Numbered from the stretch's first letter, positions 16,892-25,068 are shown. The stretch: 32,403 nt of DNA from Kamptonema formosum PCC 10802 (GCF_000332335.1 NZ_KB235948.1:4052899-4085301), one strand, 5' to 3'. Program-made: numbers and translations. The notes: generated by a model not told the origin, from the sequence alone.

Positions 16892-17006
16892 TATAGCAGC
16901 AGTCATATTGGTTAGGGCACGGAGGGAACGCCTGCCCAACGTCGAGATATCGTAGGATAGGCGATCATTCCGACGAGCGTGTCTGAACTTAAGTGAATAT
17001 TGCTAG
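16892..17006. mobile_element. MITE-like inverted-repeat element, copy C
   Basis: Left end TATAGCAGCAGTCATATTGG, right end CTTAAGTGAATATTGCTAG. A second TATAGCAGT lies just left, at 16876. It shares its upstream 70 bases with copy A. The interior is 70-80 bp of GC-rich sequence without coding potential. Confidence 0.55.
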
Positions 17007-17521
17007 ATTTGCGCAACCGCTGGGGGACGATAACCCCAGTTTCTTTAAGAAACCGGGGGTCTAAAATTTATACGAAGGTTATTGACGCGCTATATCTCTC
17101 TCAACTTAGTAAGCGTTTAGGCTTGTAATCTTCCTATCTGCCCAAAGGAGGCAGAGGCTCCAAGAAGGCGTTCCCAGGCTCCGCCTGGAAGGGATAGAGA
17201 TGTAAGCGTGCGATCGCGTCTCTGGGCCCAAGCTTATTAGAGAACGGGTCGGGGGATCTGCGGGGAAGGCTACACAAACATAGTCGCGCGGCACTGTAGG
17301 GGAATGCCGCGCGGCATAGGGCTTCCCGCAGGGGAACCCGCAAGGCAGGGGTTTCAACAAAGCAGCACATCTGATACAGATGGGAGCATCCCGACGTAGG
17401 ACCGGCCAGAACGCCTGTCCCATCCCCCCGCCCTCACCCCACCGCGCCACCCGGGAGCCGGCAATTTGCGCATCCCCCTACTTGACATTTATGTTTTCTT
17501 GTGCTATGTGTAGGGATTCAC

Positions 17522-17550
17522 AAACCCGGTTTCTTGAAGAAACCGGGTTT
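17522..17550. repeat. 29-base perfect palindrome
   Basis: Two 14-base arms, AAACCCGGTTTCTT and its exact complement, separated by a single G. The related AGAAACCGGCTTTCT follows at 17569, and an imperfect version lies at 17033-17060. This GAAACCGGGTTTC family is a common dispersed palindrome in filamentous cyanobacteria. Confidence 0.8.
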
Positions 17551-17781
17551 CTAGCCCCTCACTCTTCCAGAAACCGGCTTTCTGAGCGCTGGCGCTCCCA
17601 GCAAAAGGGTGTGTCCCCCAGCTGCCGGTGCGGAGCCGCCCCGCTCCCTCACCCCCTCCCCCTCACCGCAAATGTACGGTTATCCGAAAAACAGGGGGAG
17701 TTGACGAATGGGACGTTATAGGAGAATCTTATCAATATAAGGGAAACAATTGTAAATAACTGAATAGAGGGGATAAAAGCA

Positions 17782-18063
17782 GTGTCAGTCGAAACCGTTG
17801 AGAAGCGTTCAACAGTTCGCAAACTCGCACCGCGCTATCGCGTCTTGCTCCACAACGACGACTTCAACTCTATGGAGTACGTGGTGAAGACTCTGATGAA
17901 AACCGTGCCGGGGCTGACTCAGCCTCAAGCTGTCAGCATTATGATGGAAGCCCACACCAACGGGATGGCCTTAGTGATTACCTGCGCTCTTGAGCACGCC
18001 GAATTTTACTGCGAAACGTTGAAAAACCACGGACTCACCAGCACGATCGAGCCTGATGAGTAA
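17782..18063 (+). CDS. clpS: ATP-dependent Clp protease adaptor protein
   Basis: Delivers N-degron substrates to the ClpC/ClpA-type unfoldase. The 93-residue protein has the full ClpS core (about 18-90). Asn25-Asp26-Asp27 in LLHNDDFNSMEYVV and His58 in EAHTNG contact the N-terminal residue of the substrate. MEYV and the GMALVITCALEHAEFY helix are typical. The start is GTG at 17782 with GAGGGG about 11 bases upstream. It resembles the main cyanobacterial ClpS form; cyanobacteria often have a second, shorter ClpS. Confidence 0.95.
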   Translation: MSVETVEKRSTVRKLAPRYRVLLHNDDFNSMEYVVKTLMKTVPGLTQPQAVSIMMEAHTNGMALVITCALEHAEFYCETLKNHGLTSTIEPDE

Positions 18064-18105
18064 TCATAACGCCTGATGCTCTCTCGTTCCCAGCCACCGC
18101 CTGGG

Positions 18106-18205
18106 AAGTTTGTAGTTGGGCTTTAGCCCAAAGTTTGTAGTTGGGCTTTAGCCCAAAGTTTGTAGTTGGGCTTTAGCCCAAAGTTTGTAGTTGGGCTTTA
18201 GCCCA
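18106..18205. repeat. Four perfect 25-base tandem repeats containing a palindrome
   Basis: The unit AAGTTTGTAGTTGGGCTTTAGCCCA is repeated four times without change (18106, 18131, 18156, 18181). Each unit with its neighbour forms TTGGGCTTTAGCCCAA, a 6-7 bp stem. It lies between clpS and the CPBP gene on the same strand. A diverged single relative is at 15318-15344. It could attenuate read-through or be a recently expanded dispersed palindrome. It is not CRISPR: there are no unique spacers. Confidence 0.95.
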
Positions 18206-18256
18206 ACCAGATCGCCTGCTGCCGGCCAATTGCAATCCAAAATTTGATATACCGAA

Positions 18257-19111
18257 TTGAAACTCAACCCCATCCAAATAGCAGGCTACCCAGCACCGGC
18301 ACGACTGGCAATCTTTGTCCTGGCATTGCTCTGCCTCTGGGTGCCTTTTGCCGCTCCACTTTACGCCCTCGTCAGCGATAGCAACCTGGTTAGTATCCTG
18401 ACTATGGTGATTTTATACGGGGAATTTATCTTCCTCGTGCGGTGGTGGGGACGTCAGGTTTACCGGCAGCCTCACCTGCTGCGCAGCTATGGCTTGCAAC
18501 CCACAGGTCAGAATGCCCGAGAACTCCTCCAGGGTTTAGCAACCGGCTTTTTCAGCCTTCTCGCCATATTTGCCCTGCAAGGAATGCTGGGCTGGCTTGT
18601 CTGGAAAACCCCAGATATTTCTCTCCCCAAAATCATCCTCGAAGGCTTAATCGTCTCTCTCGGCGTCGGTTTTGCCGAAGAGTTGCTATTTCGCGGCTGG
18701 CTGCTAGACGAGTTGCAGCGGGATTGCACTCCCACCGCGTCACTCTGGGCGGACGCCACGATATTTGCCCTCCTGCATTTTATCAAACCGGCAGCAGTCA
18801 TGCTCCGCACTCTGCCAATATTTCCCAGTTTGCTGGTGCTGGGTTTGGCACTGGTTTGGGCAAAACGCTCCTGCTGCGGACGCCTCGGACTGCCGGCGGG
18901 ACTCCATGCCGGCCTCGTCTGGGGCTATTATATCATCAACGTCGGGCAGCTTGTGCGATCTTCTGGCAAAGTTCCGGAATGGGTGACAGGCATTGACCGC
19001 AACCCGCTTGCCGGTATTGCCGGTTTGCTATTCCTCGGCGCTCTCGCCTTCTTTATGTGGGGAGGTTCTCGGAATTTTAAACGGCAGATGGACGCAGGTG
19101 AACGCAAATAA
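18257..19111 (+). CDS. CPBP family intramembrane glutamic endopeptidase
   Basis: A 284-residue membrane protein of the CAAX-protease/bacteriocin-processing (CPBP, Abi) family. About seven hydrophobic helices are visible, beginning at residues 15-40, 45-62 and 92-116. The catalytic motifs are complete: Glu141-Glu142 with Arg146 in EELLFRGW, Phe170 and His174 in IFALLHF, and His217 in GLHAGLVW. Family members cleave peptide bonds inside the membrane; substrates in cyanobacteria are mostly unknown. It appears to start with TTG at 18257; no strong ribosome binding site is visible. It follows clpS after the 25-base repeats. Confidence 0.9.
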   Translation: MKLNPIQIAGYPAPARLAIFVLALLCLWVPFAAPLYALVSDSNLVSILTMVILYGEFIFLVRWWGRQVYRQPHLLRSYGLQPTGQNARELLQGLATGFFSLLAIFALQGMLGWLVWKTPDISLPKIILEGLIVSLGVGFAEELLFRGWLLDELQRDCTPTASLWADATIFALLHFIKPAAVMLRTLPIFPSLLVLGLALVWAKRSCCGRLGLPAGLHAGLVWGYYIINVGQLVRSSGKVPEWVTGIDRNPLAGIAGLLFLGALAFFMWGGSRNFKRQMDAGERK

Positions 19112-19140
19112 AATGTTAGGCTAATTATGTTGCATCTGGT

Positions 19141-19245
19141 CGAAAGGAGGCAGAGCCTCCAGCGCTGGGTTCCCAGGCGGAGCCTGGGAACGAGGTTAAC
19201 CTCTTTCTCCCCCTCGCCGCGTGCGGGGAGGGGGTAGGGGGGTGG
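19141..19245. repeat. Composite palindromic repeats between convergent genes
   Basis: GGAGGCAGAGCCTCC and TTCCCAGGCGGAGCCTGGGAA form adjacent hairpins (19145-19192). A CCCCCTCGCCGCGTGCGGGGAGGGGG stem-like stretch follows (about 19210-19240). A diverged copy of the first pair is at 17144-17193, and a fragment at 18083-18105. They may terminate transcription between the CPBP gene and the converging pentapeptide gene. Confidence 0.75.
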
Positions 19246-19281
19246 GGTTCTTTCCTCAATATGCAACACCGGCGCGAAACT

Positions 19282-19920
19282 TCAAACCGGCTGAGGGACA
19301 GAAGTGCCCGCCAGACAGGCACCTGCAATATTCACCCCCTCCAAATTCGCGCCTTCTAGCTCAGCGCAGAGCAGGTTGGCACCGGTCAAATTCGCACCGG
19401 CAAGATTTGCGCCCCGCAAGTCCGCCTCTTCCAAATTCGCCTCACTGAGGAGCGCCCCTTGCAAATCGGCTCGCGTCAAGTCAGCGCCGGTGAGATTCGC
19501 GCCGGTGAGGTTAGCGCCCCGCAAGTCCGCACCCCGGAAATCGGCACCCTGCAAGTTGACATTCATCAGGTTCGCCCCGCTCAAAAAAGCGCCGGCGAAT
19601 GACGCCATGTTCAGCCTCGCCGCCATCAAATTCGCCCCCCGCAAATTCGCCCCCCGCAAGTCAGCCCCTGTCAAGTCCGCTTGCATCAAATTTGCTCCCA
19701 GCAAGTTCGCCCGCAAGTCCGCCTCTACGAACTGCGCGCTCAGCAAATTCGCTCCGTCAAGACGAGCTCTTTCCAGATTCGACCGGCAGAAATTCGCCCC
19801 CACGAGACTGGCACCGGCAAAATTAACTCCCTTGAGTGTTAAACCTGACAAATCTTCGTCTTCTAGATTTGCTCCGGCTAATTGCTTTAGTTTTCCTGAG
19901 CGAATTTCTTCCAGGTTCAT
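19282..19920 (-). CDS. Pentapeptide repeat protein
   Basis: A 212-residue protein built almost entirely of A(D/N)LXX repeats from about residue 15 to 205. Such repeats fold as a right-handed four-sided beta-helix. Typical runs are ADLRGANLRGANL and GANLTGANLTGADL. There is no other domain, signal peptide or membrane helix, and the function of most cyanobacterial members is unknown. The repeat register slips by one residue at EADLR-ANLLGANL (residues 66-76), where the central leucines are 4 apart (69 and 73), probably a one-codon deletion. It starts at an ATG with GGAAGC upstream and converges on the CPBP gene. Confidence 0.93.
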   Translation of the reverse strand: MNLEEIRSGKLKQLAGANLEDEDLSGLTLKGVNFAGASLVGANFCRSNLERARLDGANLLSAQFVEADLRANLLGANLMQADLTGADLRGANLRGANLMAARLNMASFAGAFLSGANLMNVNLQGADFRGADLRGANLTGANLTGADLTRADLQGALLSEANLEEADLRGANLAGANLTGANLLCAELEGANLEGVNIAGACLAGTSVPQPV

Positions 19921-19997
19921 GCTGCTTCCCAGTATTGTTCTATAAATTTTGTAACCGCCTATACGCTCTTGAAAGCCCAGTTGATAAGGCTAACTTT

Positions 19998-21407
19998 TCA
20001 ACCGGATGTGGTGTAAGTGCTGCTGCTGCCCGTTTTGGTTTCGCTATCTGTGGGGAAGTCTAGCAGCCACATGGCACCTGTGACTTTGGGTGAAGTCACC
20101 GGCAAGCTCAGCCCCTGCTGCAGCCCCATCACCAAAAGGGCTAGGGTGTCTGCCAGTTTGGGGTCCCAGCGCGAGCCGGCAGCCGCCTGGCACTCCGCGA
20201 GGGCTTGCGCGGCGCAAACAGCCGGATTTTCGAGCGTGCCGGCGCTGCGGTAGCCAGCCGCTCGCTGCTGGAAGTCTGCGGCTAGCCCCAATATTCTGGA
20301 TTCTAGGGGAATTTCCTCACCGGCAAGACCGGCAGGCTGTCCGCGTCCGTCCCACCATTCCGTTTGATGAGTTAATATGTGTGCCACGGCTCGCAGTTGG
20401 GGCATGCGGCGCAGCACCTGCACTTCTGGCACGAGGGGGCAGCTGGGGGCTTCTGCTGCGTGGTGGGAGGAGGTGGCCAAAACGCTCTGTACGCCGTGCC
20501 AGGGTTCGAGCCGGTGCAGCAAGCCGGCAAGGCGCAGCCGCTTCATTTGCCAAGCCGGCAAATCCAGCAGCTGTCCGATCATTTCTGCCAGCGCCACTAC
20601 TTCTGCCGCCGCCATCGGGTTGGTGGCGTCTGCCATATCCATCCGCTGTGCCATGCGCAAATACGCCTGAATTTCGTTGGAAACCAAGTTGCGCTCCAGG
20701 GCTTGCGGGTGGGAGGATTCAGGAGTCTCCTGTTCGCCCCGCTCTAAATCGTGCTCGTTCGCCTGCAGGTAGTCTACCACACGGCAGACGATTTCGCCCA
20801 AGTCGTCGCGCCGGGAGGCACTCGCCTCAGCGGTTAGGGCTTCGACTTGAGCGGTTAGGGTTTGCTGGAGTTCGGGGCTGTATTTGCCGATATGGGCGAT
20901 AGCTAACTCTACCGTCTCTCTGACGAGTTCCGGCTCAAATGTCCACAGCCCGTAGAATTTGCGCTCCAAATCGTCTGGCGGGGGACCTGCCGGTCCGTAA
21001 GAAGCCGGTTCGAGTTCTTGACAGAGTACCATCGCCGTGTAGGTTGGCGACAAAATCATCAAGTGCCACTCTTGCGCCACTGGATCTGTAGCGTCTAAAC
21101 TCACTAAGTCCACATTCGGCAGCTGGCTGGTGGGGTGCTCTCGCCAGCTGGTATCCGGCGCTGCCATAATCACCACTTGCCGAGCCTTCTGTGCCAGTTC
21201 GCCGTAGCGCTCGGCTTCTTGCAAGTACCATTTGCCTTGCTGGAAGGCGGCGATCGCGATTGGCGAACTGCTCGATGTCAGGATGCAGTCCTCCAGGGCG
21301 TGGCACAGGGAAACCAAGGTGTTTTTGTAGTACACCCCAAATCTTATAGGTCTTTTGCCGGTGCGGTGAGCGGCTTGCAGCTGCTGGAGAATAGAGCCTT
21401 TTAACAT
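19998..21407 (-). CDS. DICT sensory domain protein with degenerate HD-GYP-like domain
   Basis: A 469-residue cytosolic signalling protein. Residues 1-135 match the cyanobacterial DICT sensory domain (KNTLVSLCHALEDCILTSSSSPIAIAAFQQGKWYLQEAERYGEL region, then LMILSPTYTAMVLCQE). Residues 240-440 look like an HD-GYP-type domain: MKRLRLAGLLHRLEP, THQTEWWDGRGQPAGL, GEEIPLESRILGLAADF. The HD pair is His298-Arg299 and GYP reads GQP (356-358), so c-di-GMP phosphodiesterase activity is unlikely. It is more likely a binding or scaffold domain. The gene follows the radical SAM gene on the same strand with a GC-rich hairpin between them. Confidence 0.83.
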   Translation of the reverse strand: MLKGSILQQLQAAHRTGKRPIRFGVYYKNTLVSLCHALEDCILTSSSSPIAIAAFQQGKWYLQEAERYGELAQKARQVVIMAAPDTSWREHPTSQLPNVDLVSLDATDPVAQEWHLMILSPTYTAMVLCQELEPASYGPAGPPPDDLERKFYGLWTFEPELVRETVELAIAHIGKYSPELQQTLTAQVEALTAEASASRRDDLGEIVCRVVDYLQANEHDLERGEQETPESSHPQALERNLVSNEIQAYLRMAQRMDMADATNPMAAAEVVALAEMIGQLLDLPAWQMKRLRLAGLLHRLEPWHGVQSVLATSSHHAAEAPSCPLVPEVQVLRRMPQLRAVAHILTHQTEWWDGRGQPAGLAGEEIPLESRILGLAADFQQRAAGYRSAGTLENPAVCAAQALAECQAAAGSRWDPKLADTLALLVMGLQQGLSLPVTSPKVTGAMWLLDFPTDSETKTGSSSTYTTSG

Positions 21408-21508
21408 TTATTTACATCAAATGAGAGGCTTTTATCGATCAAAGTATGGCAGAAGTTGGCCTGCTTTTGTTGCCGGTCTGAGGGCGAAATGCTGGGGCTG
21501 GGGGGTGG

Positions 21509-21534
21509 GGTGCGCGCGCGGGGGGGCGCGCACC
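21509..21534 (-). terminator. Very GC-rich hairpin after the radical SAM stop codon
   Basis: Perfect 9-bp arms, GGTGCGCGC and GCGCGCACC, around an 8-base G-rich loop, seven bases beyond the stop codon at 21541. All stem pairs but two are G-C. There is no U-run after it on the minus strand, so it may act as an mRNA 3' end stabiliser and not as a classic terminator. Confidence 0.5.
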
Positions 21535-21540
21535 TTAGGT

Positions 21541-23118
21541 TTAGCCCGCTGCCACCGGCACTTTTTCCCTCTCCCTCACTTCCAGCGGCGCACTCAGGGC
21601 TTCTTCCAAATCAGCACACCCCAGCCTTTCTTCGAGAATCCTCATCACTTCGCGCCCGAAATCGCCCGGATTGCGACGCCAAGCTTCCAGGCACACCTCC
21701 CCGAAAAACGAGCCGAGCGGTTCTGGATTCCACAGCAGCTTCCTTGCCGTCCAAGGCATCAAGCTCATCGGGTCGTAACCGGGCTTGAGAATCTCCTTCT
21801 TAAATGCATACTCTTCCAAGTGGGTGTGCGGCTGCAAGCCGATGAAGAAAATTGCCGGCTCGACTTTATCCTCGCCAAAAATCCGCTCTAGCTCCCGGTG
21901 GTAAGCAACCGTCTGGCGGATGGTGTCATAGGTTTCGTCTATCACATTAAACGAGTAATTCACAGAAACCAAGTCGCTGAAACCGGCAGCCTTCAAGTCG
22001 CGGCAGTTTTCCAGCACCGTGCGCAGGTTGTAGCCCATGCGCATCTTGCGAACCAGTTCCTGCGAGCCGCTGGTGATCCCGATTTCAAAGTAATTCATGC
22101 CGGTTCTCACCATCAAGTCGCACAGCTGGGGCGTCAAGTTGTCCGCTCGGATGTACGCCGCCCACTTAATATCCGCCATGCCGGCATCGACGATTTTCTG
22201 CAGCAGCTCTACCGCATCGTCAATAAACTTGCGAGCCGGGATAAACTGCGCGTCGGTAAACCAGAAGTTGCGGGCACCCCGATCGTAGAGCTGGCGCATC
22301 TCCGCCACGACTTCATCCGCTGGGTTGATCCGCACCTGCTTTCCTTCAATCACCGTATAGACACAGTAGCAGCAGTTGTGCGGACAGCCGCGCTTGGTTT
22401 GCACGCCGATATAGAAGTCCCTGTCTTCCAGGTAATACTGAAATTCCGGCCAGATGCTTTCTATATAATCATAGTTGCAGGCTGTTTTCTCTATTGGGGT
22501 GGGGCGCTCGTGTATCATCCGCTCGCGGGGCGAAGTCTCTCCCGCCACATAGCAGCGCTCGCCGCTGAAATCCTCACCCCGCAGCAGTTTTTCCAGCAGC
22601 GCCTCGCCTTCGCCAACCGATATGACTGTCCCCGCCGGCAGGCTGCGCCCCAGCTGCTCGTAGAACACGCTGACCGCACCGCCGCCCACCACTGCGCGGG
22701 CGCGGGGATCGTATTTTTGCGCGCGTTTCAGCCCCCGCTTGATTAACCCCTGGTTGCGCCACAGTTCGGTGTAGTACGCCGTCGTCACGCGCAGCCCCCC
22801 CAGAGCGCCCCGCAGCTTGACCAGCGGGTTCTTAGCGTAGTAGAACTCAAAGGCGTTCTGCAGGGGATTTCCGCCTCGCCCTCCCACCGGCGCATAGATT
22901 TGAATGTCTCGCCAGGAAAATACCAGCAGTGTGGGCTGGAACTCGTCTACGCAAGCGTCCAGAGCGCTGGTGAAGTCCAGCGGCGGTACTGTCCCCAAGT
23001 CAAAGATGCGCTGCTCTACGCCTGGAAACTGCTTGTGGACGTGATCTGCCAGGTAGACAGCCCCGATCGGGAAGATGGGATTGCACGGGAGGCGAACGTA
23101 GAGGATGCGATCTTCCAT
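21541..23118 (-). CDS. B12-binding-like radical SAM protein, photosystem II high-light acclimation type
   Basis: A 525-residue radical SAM enzyme. The first 190 residues form a cobalamin-binding-like Rossmann region (FPIGAVYLADHV, VGGGAVSVFYEQL, VISVGEGEALL). The cluster motif CPHNCCYC follows (Cys245, Cys249, Cys252), then the barrel to about 440 (GARNFWFTDAQF, MNYFEIGITSGSQELV). RefSeq commonly names cyanobacterial proteins of this type photosystem II high-light acclimation radical SAM proteins. I am moderately sure of that match and the reaction is not known. The start is ATG 23118. A promoter-like TTGACA-17-TATGAG lies upstream at 23261-23289. Confidence 0.8.
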   Translation of the reverse strand: MEDRILYVRLPCNPIFPIGAVYLADHVHKQFPGVEQRIFDLGTVPPLDFTSALDACVDEFQPTLLVFSWRDIQIYAPVGGRGGNPLQNAFEFYYAKNPLVKLRGALGGLRVTTAYYTELWRNQGLIKRGLKRAQKYDPRARAVVGGGAVSVFYEQLGRSLPAGTVISVGEGEALLEKLLRGEDFSGERCYVAGETSPRERMIHERPTPIEKTACNYDYIESIWPEFQYYLEDRDFYIGVQTKRGCPHNCCYCVYTVIEGKQVRINPADEVVAEMRQLYDRGARNFWFTDAQFIPARKFIDDAVELLQKIVDAGMADIKWAAYIRADNLTPQLCDLMVRTGMNYFEIGITSGSQELVRKMRMGYNLRTVLENCRDLKAAGFSDLVSVNYSFNVIDETYDTIRQTVAYHRELERIFGEDKVEPAIFFIGLQPHTHLEEYAFKKEILKPGYDPMSLMPWTARKLLWNPEPLGSFFGEVCLEAWRRNPGDFGREVMRILEERLGCADLEEALSAPLEVREREKVPVAAG

Positions 23119-23437
23119 ACCAGTTGAGGGGTTACGGATTTCTGAAAGGTCTTTTCATATAACTTTACAATATCACTGCGGCTGTCTGGCGGGATCTGCG
23201 GGCGCTCCCCGGCGGGGTGAGCGGGCAGGGCAGCGGGGCAGCGGCAGCGCCTCTCGCTAGCTCATAGCATAGTGTTCGCTTTATGTCAACACCTCAAAAG
23301 ATAGAATATAAGCGCGCTCTCTCCCTAAAAAAAAGATGGGGAATATCTGTTAGTTGGTAGTCAGGTTTACAACACGCGGGGATCGCAGAGTGTTAACCTT
23401 TGTATAGAAGTCGTTTGGTGCTAAGCTCCTCAGTCCC
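23119..23437. other. Divergent promoter region between radical SAM and DUF1830 genes
   Basis: Besides the minus-strand promoter at 23261-23289 it has GC-rich, G-tract-containing sequence (23185-23250) near the radical SAM start and an AT-rich stretch (23280-23345) toward DUF1830. No clear plus-strand boxes were identified. Confidence 0.45.
23261..23289 (-). promoter_or_regulatory. Sigma70-type promoter candidate for the radical SAM gene
   Basis: On the minus strand: perfect -35 TTGACA, 17-base spacer, -10 TATGAG preceded by TGC (extended -10). The predicted transcript start is about 135 bases upstream of the ATG at 23118, so a leader of that size is expected. Confidence 0.5.
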
Positions 23438-23827
23438 ATGGTTCAAATTCTCGATCCCATACCTGCTGGCTACTCTGGCCAAATCCTCTGCTGCTACGTC
23501 AACGCCACGAGCAAAATCCAGATTGCTCGGATCACGAATATTCCCAATTGGTACTTTGAGCGGGTTGTCTTTCCCGGACAGCGCCTGGTGTTTGAAGCTT
23601 TCCCAGAAGCCCTGCTGGAAATTCATACAGGTATGATGGCTAGCGCCATTCTGTCGGATAAAATTCCCTGCCAGCGCCTGAGGATCAGTGAGGGGAACGA
23701 CGCCACCGCTGAACCTGCCGGCGATCTCAAACAAGATCGCATCAATGTTAAACCGGAAACCGCTGCAGCTTCTAAAAGTCGCACCCCGAGACCTCTGGCG
23801 GCAGCTGCTTTAACCTCTGTGGATTAG
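23438..23827 (+). CDS. DUF1830 domain protein
   Basis: A 129-residue cyanobacterial protein. Residues 1-85 are the DUF1830 domain, with the highly conserved ILCCYVNATSKIQIARITN, NIPNWYFERVVFPGQRLVFE and LLEIHTGMMASAILSDKIPC segments. The paired Cys18-Cys19 and Cys at about 74 are typical of the family; function unknown. The C-terminal 45 residues are variable, polar and probably disordered. The start ATG has AGCTCCTCAG upstream with no strong ribosome binding site. The next gene, DUF4079, is 90 bases downstream on the same strand. Confidence 0.9.
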   Translation: MVQILDPIPAGYSGQILCCYVNATSKIQIARITNIPNWYFERVVFPGQRLVFEAFPEALLEIHTGMMASAILSDKIPCQRLRISEGNDATAEPAGDLKQDRINVKPETAAASKSRTPRPLAAAALTSVD

Positions 23828-23917
23828 AATCAAAATTTGAGATCATGGGGGGTTGCTGAAGCCAGCAATCCCATTTAGCTATCATTCAGGGGCTTCTCAA
23901 CAGATGGGTGAACTGCG

Positions 23918-24355
23918 TTGAATCTCCCTTCCTTCCTCTGGTTGTGGAAAACAGCGGCTTGGGCGATGGGGCTCTCCCTGGTGGCCTACCTGCTGCTGGC
24001 CATAACCGGCCTTTACATATTTCAGTCGCGCCAGCACAGACGCCCTGCGTCCCGCAGGCTGGCTGACGCCCATTTGATCGCCGGCGGCGCTATGCTGGGC
24101 ATGGTGTTGCTGCTGCTGGCAATTGGCATTGCCGGCACCCTGGGCCACTACGGCACCCTGGGCCATTCAGAACACCTGGCTGCCGGTTTGACTGCCGTGG
24201 GTTTAGTCTCCCTCTCCGCCTGGAGCGCCCTGCAAATTAGCCCCCAGCGCCCTTGGGCCCGCACCGTGCACCTGAGCGCCAATGCGGCACTTTTTGCCGG
24301 ATTTGCCTGGGTGTCGTGGACCGGCTGGCTCGTCGTCCAAAAATATCTGCCATAA
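23918..24355 (+). CDS. DUF4079 family membrane protein
   Basis: A 145-residue integral membrane protein with four predicted helices (about 12-34, 52-74, 87-105, 118-140). His52, His86 and His118 at or near helix starts fit the cytochrome b561-like helical bundle suggested for DUF4079; heme binding is inference. It probably starts at TTG 23918, giving MNLPSFLWLWK. No in-frame ATG gives a full first helix. It forms a same-strand trio with DUF1830 upstream and the PH-like gene 78 bases downstream. Confidence 0.8.
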   Translation: MNLPSFLWLWKTAAWAMGLSLVAYLLLAITGLYIFQSRQHRRPASRRLADAHLIAGGAMLGMVLLLLAIGIAGTLGHYGTLGHSEHLAAGLTAVGLVSLSAWSALQISPQRPWARTVHLSANAALFAGFAWVSWTGWLVVQKYLP

Positions 24356-24390
24356 CATTCTGCGCAGCAGGGACTGATTTATAAAGAAAA

Positions 24391-24407
24391 AGTCAGGAGT
24401 CCTGACT
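24391..24407. repeat. AGTCAGGAGTCCTGACT palindrome
   Basis: A 17-base perfect palindrome around a single G, followed by the TCAATCGCCAATTAACAATG sequence that runs into the next start codon. Both are common intergenic repeat styles in cyanobacteria. It lies in the 78-base gap between DUF4079 and the following gene. Confidence 0.7.
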
Positions 24408-24433
24408 GCAAATTTATCAATCGCCAATTAACA

Positions 24434-24994
24434 ATGAGCAATGACCTGCAAGAGCCGGCAACATTCCGCATTTCTCCCTTAATCCGGCTCACCCTGCTCA
24501 GCCTGTATGTAGCGCTCACCGTTCCCTTGCCTTTCCTGTCTGGGATCGCCGGTGCGCCGGTGCCGCCGGCACTCCTGTGGGCCGGTTTGGCGCTAGGAGG
24601 GTTGGCGCTCTATGGTGCCCTGAGCGAAAGAGTTATTATAGACGGAGAAGGAATTCATGTCAACTATCCAGCATGGGTTCCCCGTTTCTTTCGCAGGGGG
24701 TGGTCACTGCCCTGGTCAGAAGTGCGCGCCCTCAAACCCCGCAGCACCGGCCAAGGGGGGCTTGTTTACTACTTTCTCAGCGCGTCAGGCAAAGGCTACC
24801 TGCTGCCGATGCGAGTGGTGGGGTTTGCCAAGCTAGTCCGGCTGGTGGAAGCCAGAACCGGCATTGACACGACGGATGTCCGCCCCCTGGCGCAACCGTG
24901 GATGTACTTAATTTTGCTGGGATTTACCGTGCTGCTGCTCGTGGTTGATGCCTGGACAATTTCCACTGCCCTCACTCAGGGGAATTTGGTTTAA
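24434..24994 (+). CDS. Three-helix membrane protein with PH-like domain
   Basis: A 186-residue cyanobacterial protein of unknown function. Two N-terminal helices (about 14-40 and 42-62) are followed by a soluble beta-rich domain (about 65-145). Its pattern (ERVIIDGEGIHVNYPAWV, GWSLPWSEVRALK, LPMRVVGFAKLVRLVEARTG) resembles bacterial PH-like domains. A C-terminal helix follows (154-175). The soluble part probably faces the cytoplasm. The ATG lies at the end of an AATTAACA repeat with no clear ribosome binding site. It converges on the giant kinase, with the hairpin at 24998-25068 between them. Confidence 0.7.
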   Translation: MSNDLQEPATFRISPLIRLTLLSLYVALTVPLPFLSGIAGAPVPPALLWAGLALGGLALYGALSERVIIDGEGIHVNYPAWVPRFFRRGWSLPWSEVRALKPRSTGQGGLVYYFLSASGKGYLLPMRVVGFAKLVRLVEARTGIDTTDVRPLAQPWMYLILLGFTVLLLVVDAWTISTALTQGNLV

Positions 24995-24997
24995 TTA

Positions 24998-25068
24998 TGA
25001 ACCGCCATAGACGCCAAGGACGCCAAGAAGAAAGATTTCCTTGGCCCTCTTGGCGTCTTGGCGGTTTA
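24998..25068. terminator. Large hairpin between convergent genes (GCCAAGACGCC repeat)
   Basis: GAACCGCCATAGACGCCAAG with a second GACGCCAAGAAG arm pairs with CCTCTTGGCGTCTTGGCGGTTT across a short loop. The right arm ends in TTTATTTTA on the plus strand, so it fits an intrinsic terminator for the plus-strand gene; the kinase stop codon overlaps its right edge. The same repeat type, one arm only, is at about 4155-4185. Confidence 0.65.

Larger units (their letters stand above)
16794..17781. other. Nearly 1 kb repeat-packed intergenic region
   Basis: No gene. In order: a GGGATTTGGGATTT tract (about 16810-16835), element copy C (16892-17006), an ACCCC-GTTTCTT stem (17033-17060), a GGAGGCAGAG / TTCCCAGGC...GCCTGG composite palindrome (17144-17193), a 9-bp CGCGCGGCA / TGCCGCGCG hairpin (17285-17313), a 29-base perfect palindrome (17522-17550) with a diverged copy (17569-17583), and the clpS leader. 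Most are dispersed cyanobacterial palindromes; they recur elsewhere in this window. Confidence 0.7.
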
